A stretch of 20,215 bases of DNA from contig DCHA01000037.1 of NCBI GenBank assembly GCA_002315535.1, positions 1 through 20,215 on the forward strand, given 5' to 3'. Of the stretch, positions 13,885 to 20,215 are shown in pieces; position 1 is the stretch's first letter, and the number at the start of each line of letters is the position of its first letter. Under the pieces are notes generated by a model. The model worked only from the letters and a program-made list of their open reading frames with translations. It was not told the origin of the DNA and did no database searches. Made by a program: the position numbers and the translations under genes. This DNA comes from Firmicutes bacterium UBA1764. GTDB lineage: Bacteria; Bacillota; Clostridia; Peptostreptococcales; Anaerovoracaceae.

Positions 13885-14635
13885 TTTGGGATTTCTTATC
13901 AAGAATAATATACAGAATAACTGCACCGATAATAACCGCAGCACTGAGTACTCTGGCCTGTCTAAATGGTCCTATATATAAGCTGTCTGTTCTGAGAGCC
14001 TCAACAAAGAATCTTTCAAGGGAATATAAAATCATGTAAAGACATGTGATTTGTCCGTTGAATTTTGTGCGTCCGCTCTTGTCCCACCAAAGCAGGAAAA
14101 AGAATAAAAGAAGACACCAAATTGATTCATAAAGAAATGTCGGATGAACCCACTCGCCATCGGCATAGATTGCCCATGGGAGATCAGTTGTGCAGCCATG
14201 AGCCTCGCTGTTAAAGTAATTGCCCCAGCGGCCTATTGCCTGAGCCAGAGGAAATTCTACTGCAACCAAATCAAGAAGCAAGAATAAATCATCCTTGTAA
14301 TGATTGCTTGCAATGACAAGCACAATAGCAACTGCTATTATTGTTCCGTGGATGGCAAGTCCGCCACCGCGGAAATTAAAGACCTGAATGAGATCGTCCT
14401 TATATCTATCCCATTCAAAAATAACATAATAAACTCTTGCTCCGATTATTCCTGCAGGCGCAGCCCAAAGGAAGTAATCAAGCAGTCTATCAGTAGAAAA
14501 GCCCTTTTTAGGGCCTCTCTTCATTACGACAAATAATCCGAGCAGCATTCCGGTGCAAATGCAAACCGCATACCACTGAATATCAATACCGAAAATTGTA
14601 AAACACACCGGATCCGGAACCGGTAACCATCCCAT
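13862..14635 (-). CDS. Prolipoprotein diacylglyceryl transferase Lgt
   Basis: Lgt transfers diacylglycerol from phosphatidylglycerol to the lipobox Cys of prolipoproteins at the cytoplasmic membrane. The 257-residue protein has about seven hydrophobic segments, His96 in GGLAIHG, the signature GRWGNYFNSEAHG (135-147) and HPTFLYE (164-170), all at expected positions. I start it at the ATG at 14635, two bases after the recR stop, with GAAGGG as ribosome binding site; a longer frame reading into recR exists but is not needed. Length is typical. Position after recR suggests it belongs to the dnaX-ybaB-recR transcript. Confidence 0.93.
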   Translation of the reverse strand: MGWLPVPDPVCFTIFGIDIQWYAVCICTGMLLGLFVVMKRGPKKGFSTDRLLDYFLWAAPAGIIGARVYYVIFEWDRYKDDLIQVFNFRGGGLAIHGTIIAVAIVLVIASNHYKDDLFLLLDLVAVEFPLAQAIGRWGNYFNSEAHGCTTDLPWAIYADGEWVHPTFLYESIWCLLLFFFLLWWDKSGRTKFNGQITCLYMILYSLERFFVEALRTDSLYIGPFRQARVLSAAVIIGAVILYIILDKKSQNEEQAYD

Positions 14636-14636
14636 A

Positions 14637-15236
14637 CTATATTTCCCTTCTTCCTTCCATAGCCTTTGAGAGTGTAACCTCATCGGCATATTCAAGATCT
14701 CCGCCAACAGGAATACCATGTGCAATTCTTGTAACCTTGATCCCCGCGGGCTTAACAAGCCTTGCAATATACATTGCAGTTGCTTCGCCTTCGATATTAG
14801 GATTGGTTGCAAGAATCAATTCCTTAACGTCCTCATTTTGAAGTCTGATAATAAGTGACCTGAGGTTAATGTCATCAGGACCGATTCCGTCAATCGGAGA
14901 AATAGCCCCGTTGAGTACGTGATAAAGTCCGTTATACTCTTTAATTCTCTCCATAGCATGGACATCCTTAGGGCTTTCAACAACGCAAATAACGCTGTGA
15001 TCTCTGCCCTGCGATGAACATATCGGGCATGGATCAACATCGGTCAAATTCCCGCAGACGCTGCAATACTTCATTGATGTCTTTGCATCCTTGATTGCAT
15101 CTGCCAGAGCAGTTGCATCTGATTCATTCATTGAAAGTATATAGAAAGCAAGTCTCTGGGCAGTTTTTCCGCCGATTCCGGGAAGCTTTCCAAGCTCTGC
15201 TATTAATTTGGTTAGCGGTTTTGCGTAGTAATTCAT
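14637..15236 (-). CDS. Recombination mediator RecR
   Basis: RecR acts with RecF and RecO to load RecA at gaps in single-stranded DNA. The 199-residue protein has the N-terminal helix-hairpin-helix region (LGKLPGIGGKTAQRLA), a zinc finger with Cys58, Cys61, Cys70 and Cys73, and a C-terminal Toprim domain (VVESPKDVHAME, ATNPNIEGEATA). Length is standard. It starts four bases after the ybaB stop, without a strong own ribosome binding site, so translational coupling is likely. Confidence 0.97.
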   Translation of the reverse strand: MNYYAKPLTKLIAELGKLPGIGGKTAQRLAFYILSMNESDATALADAIKDAKTSMKYCSVCGNLTDVDPCPICSSQGRDHSVICVVESPKDVHAMERIKEYNGLYHVLNGAISPIDGIGPDDINLRSLIIRLQNEDVKELILATNPNIEGEATAMYIARLVKPAGIKVTRIAHGIPVGGDLEYADEVTLSKAMEGRREI

Positions 15237-15240
15237 ATTA

Positions 15241-15582
15241 TTAGAAGCCTAAGTTAAAGCCACCTGTAAGCTTACCCATTTCACTTTCGGAGTATTCGTC
15301 AATCTGACGCATTGCTTCGTTTGTAGCAGCAACGATAAGATCCTGAAGCATTTCAACATCATCCAGAACCTCTTTATCGATTGTAACTGAAACAAGCTGG
15401 TGCTGTCCGTTAACCTTTACGCTTACAGCTCCGCCACCTGCACTTGCTTCCATTTCAGTAGCATCAATCTTTTCCTGAGCGCTCGCCATCTGAGCTTGCA
15501 TAGCCTGAAGCTGTGCCATCTTTGCCTGCATATCAGGCTTTGGTGCATGAGGCTTTTTGCCTGCTTTCATTCCTTTACCCAT
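15241..15582 (-). CDS. Nucleoid-associated protein YbaB/EbfC
   Basis: A 113-residue DNA-binding protein of the YbaB/EbfC family, which forms dimers that bend DNA and is nearly always encoded between dnaX and recR. The middle shows MAQLQAMQAQM and GGGAVSVKVNGQHQLVSVTID, and the C-terminus GKLTGGFNLGF matches the usual G(M)xGLP/F ending. The N-terminus has a basic Lys/Pro stretch (residues 3-16). The ATG overlaps the dnaX end by 8 bp, with AAGGAG inside dnaX. Confidence 0.95.
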   Translation of the reverse strand: MGKGMKAGKKPHAPKPDMQAKMAQLQAMQAQMASAQEKIDATEMEASAGGGAVSVKVNGQHQLVSVTIDKEVLDDVEMLQDLIVAATNEAMRQIDEYSESEMGKLTGGFNLGF

Positions 15583-16663
15583 TGTTTCTCCTTGCCATTT
15601 CTACTATAGCTAATTCTACCGGCACTCTCGGTCTTGGTGACCAACGTGCATTTTGCATAGCTTCTGAAAGAAGCTTAATATATTTATCAAGATCTCTCAG
15701 ACTGAGTTTTTCAGCCTGGGCCTTTAATCTTTCAATATTCTCTATGCTGAGATTTATTACATCCTCAGGCTTTTCCAAATATCTGACCAAAAGCAAATTT
15801 CTGAGATGGTCAAGCCAGTCTCTCGTAAACTGATTGATTTCCTTGCCGTCATTAAGCAAGCTGTTCAGTATCACCAGAGCCTTCCCGGCATCACCCTCTG
15901 TAACTGCATCTGTTATATCAAGGCAGCCCTGAGTTCCAGTCATTCCGAGAAGGAACAAAACATCGTCTCTGCTTAAAGTCTTTGCGCCGGAGACACATCT
16001 GTCAAGAAGTGAAAGACCGTCTCTTACAGATCCGTCTGCATTGCTTGCGAGAAGTCTTAATGCATCATCATCTGCGGCAACTCCAAGACTTGCGCAAATT
16101 GATTTAAAGTGACTAAAGATTTTATCTTCGGAAACACGTCTGAAATCAAGCCTCATGCATCTTGAAAGAATTGTTGCGGGGAGCTTTTCAGGCTCGGTTG
16201 TTGCCAGAATAAAGACAACATGCTCCGGCGGTTCCTCAAGGGTTTTCAGAAGCGCGTTTGCAGCAGATCCTGTCAGCATATGAGCTTCGTCTAAGATATA
16301 TACCTTAGTCTTTCCCATTGCAGGCGGATAGTTAACGCCCTCTCTGAGGTCTCTGATATCCTCAACGCTGTTGTTTGATGCGGCGTCAAGCTCCATCACA
16401 TCGATAAAATTACCCGCAGCAATTGCCTTGCAGGCCTCGCACTCACCACAGGGCATCCCGTCCTTTGGATCAGTGCAGTTTAAGGCCTTCGCAAGAAGCC
16501 TTGCGGTAGTAGTTTTACCGGTTCCTCTTGTTCCGCAGAACAAATAAGCATGTCCTGTTGTTCCGGTTTTTATTTGGTTTTCAAGTATTTTTACAATGTG
16601 CTCCTGGCCTATGAGGCTGTCAAAAACCTCCGGTCTGAAGCTGCGGTATAAAGCCTGATACAT
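15575..16663 (-). CDS. DNA polymerase III gamma/tau subunit, short form
   Basis: DnaX is the clamp-loader ATPase. The 362-residue protein has Walker A GTRGTGKT (44-51), a zinc module with Cys63, Cys72, Cys75 and Cys78, Walker B VYILDEAH (121-128), the SRC arginine-finger motif (167-169), and domain III up to the end. The tau-specific domains IV and V, which contact DnaB and the polymerase, are missing; most Firmicutes DnaX proteins are over 500 residues. The stop overlaps the ybaB start, and no slippery run is present near it. The ATG at 16663 is preceded by GGAGAG; a TTG four codons upstream is less likely. It follows the SRP RNA gene. Confidence 0.93.
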   Translation of the reverse strand: MYQALYRSFRPEVFDSLIGQEHIVKILENQIKTGTTGHAYLFCGTRGTGKTTTARLLAKALNCTDPKDGMPCGECEACKAIAAGNFIDVMELDAASNNSVEDIRDLREGVNYPPAMGKTKVYILDEAHMLTGSAANALLKTLEEPPEHVVFILATTEPEKLPATILSRCMRLDFRRVSEDKIFSHFKSICASLGVAADDDALRLLASNADGSVRDGLSLLDRCVSGAKTLSRDDVLFLLGMTGTQGCLDITDAVTEGDAGKALVILNSLLNDGKEINQFTRDWLDHLRNLLLVRYLEKPEDVINLSIENIERLKAQAEKLSLRDLDKYIKLLSEAMQNARWSPRPRVPVELAIVEMARRNNG

Positions 16664-16686
16664 AATACTCTCCAAGAAATAAAACA

Positions 16687-16825
16687 GTCAGCACGTCTGA
16701 TGAACCCAGGCTGCTCTGCGGCACACGAGAAAATCCGCTTATCGCTGCTTCCTTCCGGACCTGACGAGGTTCACAGCATCCCATTGCGCAGGACCCGGGC
16801 TCATCAGGCGGGCTGACTACAATTA
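16687..16825 (-). ncRNA. Signal recognition particle RNA, small bacterial type
   Basis: Read on the minus strand, the sequence contains the SRP domain IV hallmark: GTGAACC, then CAGGTCCGGAAGGAAGCAGC, with the GGAAG apical loop and the asymmetric internal loop that bind Ffh. The flanks pair as one long hairpin: GTCAGC (16817-16812) with GCTGAC (16692-16687). Length is about 130 nt, without the Alu domain of Bacillus scRNA. The 3' flank TGTTTTATTT acts as terminator tail. The exact 5' end is a guess from the -10 at 16838-16833. Confidence 0.95.
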
Positions 16826-16832
16826 ACGCTTT

Positions 16833-16838
16833 ATTATA
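16833..16838 (-). promoter_or_regulatory. -10 element of the SRP RNA gene
   Basis: TATAAT on the minus strand, about 16 bases upstream of the paired 5' end of the SRP RNA. No good -35 hexamer is visible 16-18 bases further upstream. Confidence 0.5.
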
Positions 16839-16904
16839 CAATATTTTAGAGGATTATCCTACCATTCTTTCAAGAAAATCTGTGATAATCATTTTCATAA
16901 CTGA

Positions 16905-17510
16905 TTACTTTATTTCTGCAAGGTAAGAAAGGATAGTATTTACAGAGCCATCAATGCCGACCAAATCGGAATGGACACAAAGATGATAGTTCTGAATATT
17001 CCCCCATTTTCTGTTGCTGTAGTGCTCGTAATACTGCTGACGGCTCTTGTTTACATCATCAATATATTTTGCCATCTGAGCATCTGTATAGTCAGCTTTT
17101 TCCGGAGCCATCGCTCTTTTTCTTGCGATTTTGTATGGCATGCTTGCGGCAATGAAAACATTTATGGAATCTTCACCAAGAACGAAATCAGCGCAGCGTC
17201 CGACAATTACGCAAGGGCCCTTTCCTGCAAGCTCTTTAATAACCTGACATTGATGCATGAATATTCCATCTGCAAAAGTCGGCTGGTATTTAAAGGATGC
17301 AAAGGACATCCTTTTGACAGCGCCTCCGGAAACCAGATGATTACCCTCTTCGTTGCTTGCAACAAAGTCCTCATCAAGTCCACCGTATTCAGCAGTTAAT
17401 GTAATAATTTCTTTGTCATAAAAAGGGATGCCGAGCTTTTCTGAAAGCTTGATTCCGATTTCTCTTCCACCGGATCCGAACTCACGTCCGATAGTAATAA
17501 TCTTATCCAT
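16905..17510 (-). CDS. Cytidylate kinase-like protein
   Basis: A 201-residue protein of the cytidylate-kinase-like family (Cytidylate_kin2). The N-terminus TIGREFGSGGREIG (residues 6-19) is its P-loop, and YDKEIITLTAEYGGL and VIVGRCADFVL (about 101-111) are conserved. It is not the standard Cmk; its phosphate acceptor is unknown. Good AAGGAGG before the ATG. Last gene of the ligA-kinase-transporter unit, 15 bp after the transporter stop in transcription order. Beyond its stop only a weak TAATCA/TGATTA hairpin without a T-run is visible. Confidence 0.85.
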   Translation of the reverse strand: MDKIITIGREFGSGGREIGIKLSEKLGIPFYDKEIITLTAEYGGLDEDFVASNEEGNHLVSGGAVKRMSFASFKYQPTFADGIFMHQCQVIKELAGKGPCVIVGRCADFVLGEDSINVFIAASMPYKIARKRAMAPEKADYTDAQMAKYIDDVNKSRQQYYEHYSNRKWGNIQNYHLCVHSDLVGIDGSVNTILSYLAEIK

Positions 17511-17525
17511 GGTTTGCCTCCTTCT

Positions 17526-18635
17526 TTAAATAAAGAACAGCTTTGTCGCAACTGTCATAACAACTAAGAAAATCGCGTTCATCAATGTGAATAATCCAAT
17601 ATACTGCTTGGTGTGTCCCGGCCTTAGCGTTCTGAAATGATTAAACGTAATAAGACTTGCAAGGGACGCAATCAAAGTCCCTGTTCCACCGATATTAACG
17701 CCCAGCAGGAGCTCCTTATAATTAGTCGTAAATTTAGAAAGCAGTATTGCCGAAGGCACATTACTGATAACCTGGCAGGAAAGCTCACTTACAAGCAGTG
17801 TATCCTTTTCAAGCCAGCTGCTTACCAAATTGTTTACAGCAGGGATTCTCGACATGTTGCCGGAGAATATAAAGAAAAAGAAAAAGGTTGCAAGCAGAGC
17901 CCAGTCGACCTGCCCGAAAACAGTTTTGTCAACGAAGAACAGCACAATCGGAATAATTATCAGCCCAAGCCAATACGGGATTACTCTAAACACTATGAGT
18001 ATTGAAAGTGCAAACAGCACGAGGTAAAGCGTAGTCTTTTTTGCGTTCAGCTTTGGACGAACGCTGTCATTCAGCTCAAGTGGAATGGGTTTTAAAATCA
18101 GACAGCAGATTGTAAGCATGACAATTGCAAGCACAAATGGCCAGAGCATTATCATGGTAAACTCGCCTGTCGGAATATTAAACGCAGAATAAATATACAG
18201 GTTTTGCGGATTGCCGAACGGAGTCAGCATTCCTCCGAGATTTGCGGAAATATTCTGCAAAATGAATACGTAAGCCATCTGCTCTTCATGCCTGGTAGAG
18301 CTTAATGCAAAATATCCAAGCGGCAGGAAAGTAATAAGCGCCATATCGTTTGCAATCAGCATGGATCCAATGAAGGTAATATATACAAGAGCCAGTACAA
18401 GCATCCTGAGATTACCAGTCATGACAACAATGCGCTGAGCAACGATGCTGAAGAACTTAATATTTTTAAGTGCGCAAATTACCGCCAATGTCAGGAAGAG
18501 GCAGCTTAGCGTTTTATAGTCAGGATATGAAAGATACTGCTTATCAGGCGTAACAATAAAGCTTGTTACTATTGCCATCAAAGCAGCAATGCACATAACC
18601 GTGTTATTTTGAATAAATCCAACAAACTTTTTCAT
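17526..18635 (-). CDS. SLC13/ArsB-like (YbiR-type) membrane transporter
   Basis: A 369-residue protein with about ten hydrophobic segments. LIANDMALITFLPLG (93-107) and NISANLGGMLTPFGNPQNL (128-146) match the first clamshell half of the ion-transporter superfamily (citrate/anion permeases, YbiR), where the NP motif lines the binding site. The second half repeats it weakly (NVPSAILLSKF, GGTGTLIASLAS). Substrate is probably a dicarboxylate or other anion, but this is not decidable. It starts nine bases after the kinase stop with no strong ribosome binding site. Confidence 0.85.
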   Translation of the reverse strand: MKKFVGFIQNNTVMCIAALMAIVTSFIVTPDKQYLSYPDYKTLSCLFLTLAVICALKNIKFFSIVAQRIVVMTGNLRMLVLALVYITFIGSMLIANDMALITFLPLGYFALSSTRHEEQMAYVFILQNISANLGGMLTPFGNPQNLYIYSAFNIPTGEFTMIMLWPFVLAIVMLTICCLILKPIPLELNDSVRPKLNAKKTTLYLVLFALSILIVFRVIPYWLGLIIIPIVLFFVDKTVFGQVDWALLATFFFFFIFSGNMSRIPAVNNLVSSWLEKDTLLVSELSCQVISNVPSAILLSKFTTNYKELLLGVNIGGTGTLIASLASLITFNHFRTLRPGHTKQYIGLFTLMNAIFLVVMTVATKLFFI

Positions 18636-18644
18636 TAAAAAGTC

Positions 18645-19505
18645 TTATTTCTTATTGTTCTCTAGTATTGCATTAATAGCATTAGGAAGATCTGCGAGTG
18701 CCTGCTCAAATTTTACTCCGTACCAGTGATCCGAGTCTCCGATTGTTCTCTCGATGCATCCACAGGTATATGCAGCGGCAAGGCCTGCGGCAACATAGCT
18801 GTCAAGGCCTCGCATTAAAGCTCCAACAAAGGCTGATGAATAAATATCGCCTGTTCCATGGTAGCTCTGGGAAAGCTGCTTGTGCTCGTAGTGCTTAAAG
18901 GTTCCGTTCTCATATACTGCAACGCCTGTATTACCCTTGCTGAGGCTAACGCCTGTGATAATAACATTTTTGCAGCCCAGAGCCTCAAGCTTATAGCAAA
19001 GCTCTCTTACATAGCCTTCTGTATACTCTTCCTTATATTCACTTCCTGTGAGGAAGCAAGCTTCTGAAATATTAGGAAGTACATAATCAGCGCATGCGCA
19101 AAGTGTCTTCATCGCGTCGACATAATCCTGACCAAATGCAGGATAAAGCTGTCCGCCATCAGCCATTGCAGGATCTACAATTTTTAATCCGCCATCTGCA
19201 AGGCAGGTGCTCATAATGCTCTTTACGAAATCAATCTGTTCAGTGGTTCCGAGATATCCGGTGTATACAGCATCAAACTTGATGCCACCTTCAATCCACT
19301 TCTTTTCAATAGCAGGAAATTCGCTACTAAGATCGCAGCATGTAAAGCCGGTCTCTCTGAACTTACCTGCGGTATGTGTTGAAAGAACCGCAGACGGAAG
19401 AATTGCACATTCAACTCCGCACGCAGAAATAATAGGAAGTGCAACCGTTGTGCTGCACTGCCCGAAACATGAAATATCTTGGATACTTAATACCTTTTTA
19501 TCCAT
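18645..19505 (-). CDS. Pyridoxal/pyridoxamine kinase (PdxY/PdxK-like)
   Basis: A 286-residue ribokinase-fold kinase that phosphorylates B6 vitamers to feed pyridoxal phosphate pools. The opening SIQDISCFGQCS (7-18), the GYLG block (83-86), VDPAMADGG (110-118), the LPNISEA motif (143-149) and catalytic Asp220 in HGTGD match pyridoxal kinases. Length is standard. Start supported by AGAGG about 11 bases upstream. It begins 17 bp after the ligA stop. Confidence 0.92.
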   Translation of the reverse strand: MDKKVLSIQDISCFGQCSTTVALPIISACGVECAILPSAVLSTHTAGKFRETGFTCCDLSSEFPAIEKKWIEGGIKFDAVYTGYLGTTEQIDFVKSIMSTCLADGGLKIVDPAMADGGQLYPAFGQDYVDAMKTLCACADYVLPNISEACFLTGSEYKEEYTEGYVRELCYKLEALGCKNVIITGVSLSKGNTGVAVYENGTFKHYEHKQLSQSYHGTGDIYSSAFVGALMRGLDSYVAAGLAAAYTCGCIERTIGDSDHWYGVKFEQALADLPNAINAILENNKK

Positions 19506-19522
19506 TCTCTAATCGCCTCTTT

Positions 19523-20215
19523 TTACTTTATCATTTTTTTAAATTCGTCCTCGTCGATAATCTTTACGCCAAGCTCGTTTGCTTTCGCAAGCTTGCTTCC
19601 GGCATCAGATCCCGCAAGAACGTATGTGGTCTTTTTTGATACGCTTCCGCTTGCTTTTCCGCCGTAGCTTTCAATTATTGCAGAAGCCTCATCACGCTTC
19701 ATTGTAGGAAGCGTTCCTGTAAGAACAAAGGTCATTCCCTTAAATCTATCGTCCTTCTTTTCAAGTGCAGACAGACTCTTTAAGTTTACACCAAGTTGTC
19801 CTAATTTAATAATCATTTCTCTGTTCTTTTCAGAAGAGAAAAAGTCAAATATATCGTTTGCGGCTATTTCGCCGAAATCAGGAAGAGTCATAAGCTCCAT
19901 CGGACTCGCATTCATCAGCTCATTCATATCAGCATATTTTGCCGCCAGAGTCTTAGCCGACTGCTTTCCGACATTTCTTATTCCAAGACCTGTAATCAGC
20001 CTGTCAATATTATTTGCCTTTGATTTTTCGATTGCGGCAAGAATGTTGCTTACACTCTTTTCTTTTCCGACAATGCCCTCCTCGATCAATCTGTCCTTAT
20101 ATTGATCAAGCATATATATGTCAGGAATACTCTTTATGTATCCCTCGGAAATCAAGCTCTCTATTGCGGCCGGGCCGAAGCCTTCCATATTCATAGCATC
20201 CTTGCTGATGAAATA
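19523..20215 (-). CDS. NAD-dependent DNA ligase LigA, C-terminal part
   Basis: The last 230 residues of LigA; the frame is open to the right edge, beginning YFISKDAMNMEGFG, so the adenylation, OB and zinc regions lie outside. Helix-hairpin-helix motifs are seen in LITGLGIRNVGKQSAKTL and LMTLPDFGEIAAN, and a C-terminal BRCT domain runs from about FKGMTFVLTGTL to the end (VIDEDEF-like IIDEDEFKK). It seals nicks in replication and repair. First visible gene of a minus-strand unit with the B6 kinase, transporter and cytidylate-kinase-like protein. Confidence 0.96.
   Translation of the reverse strand, partial: YFISKDAMNMEGFGPAAIESLISEGYIKSIPDIYMLDQYKDRLIEEGIVGKEKSVSNILAAIEKSKANNIDRLITGLGIRNVGKQSAKTLAAKYADMNELMNASPMELMTLPDFGEIAANDIFDFFSSEKNREMIIKLGQLGVNLKSLSALEKKDDRFKGMTFVLTGTLPTMKRDEASAIIESYGGKASGSVSKKTTYVLAGSDAGSKLAKANELGVKIIDEDEFKKMIK

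Noticed and set aside
14636..14812. N-terminal extension of Lgt
   Set aside because: The extra residues are an alternative frame of recR, and the ATG at 14635 gives the normal Lgt start and length.
16620..16841. Short minus-strand protein over the SRP RNA
   Set aside because: The sequence is fully explained by the structured SRP RNA and the dnaX start.

Overview
The window looks like a piece of a low-to-moderate GC Clostridia chromosome, probably from an anaerobic gut or rumen lineage. The evidence is the small SRP RNA followed by dnaX-ybaB-recR (a classic Firmicutes order), strong AGGAGG-type ribosome binding sites, and oxygen-sensitive chemistry (an Fe-S enoate-reductase-like flavoenzyme, aconitase X, a radical SAM protein). 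The family cannot be fixed from the sequence alone. No tRNA, rRNA, CRISPR array or transposase was seen.

Left part (1-5600). A non-coding edge (1-340) holds a hairpin and a perfect 12-bp tandem repeat. Then comes a minus-strand pair: an M42 metallopeptidase and a small membrane protein with an HEYGH zinc motif. A divergent plus-strand operon (2107-5474) encodes a creatininase-family amidohydrolase, a GPH-type sugar/cation symporter-like carrier and an Ntn amide hydrolase of the choloylglycine/penicillin-acylase type. This looks like an uptake-and-hydrolysis cassette for an unknown amide. Two adjacent hairpin terminators separate it from a convergent lipocalin-like (CrtC/AttH-type) protein.

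Middle (6590-13370). This is the most unusual part. Three copies (A 6728-7010, B 7927-8219, C 13091-13345, C inverted) of an intergenic element of about 220-290 bp share a strict architecture. ACTCA and TGAGT pentamers alternate with spacings of 23, 20, 23, 19, 23, 19 and 23 nt, which makes a degenerate tandem array with a 52-53 bp period. Copies A and B flank, as direct repeats, a lone gene for a PD-(D/E)XK-type nuclease-domain protein (7116-7910) that has its own promoter. Copies B and C flank, as inverted repeats, a minus-strand block with an Old Yellow Enzyme/2-enoate-reductase-like flavoprotein, the two subunits of aconitase X and a radical SAM/SPASM protein. The arrays are the best candidate for an undescribed element: an RNA, a protein-binding array or a mobile repeat.

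Right part (13369-20215). This is housekeeping, all minus strand. The first unit is ligA (cut by the window edge), a pyridoxal/pyridoxamine kinase, an SLC13/ArsB-like transporter and a cytidylate-kinase-like protein. The second is the SRP RNA gene, dnaX (short, gamma-sized), ybaB, recR, lgt and an ECF-S-like membrane protein. Genes in this part are tightly packed, with overlaps or gaps of a few bases.
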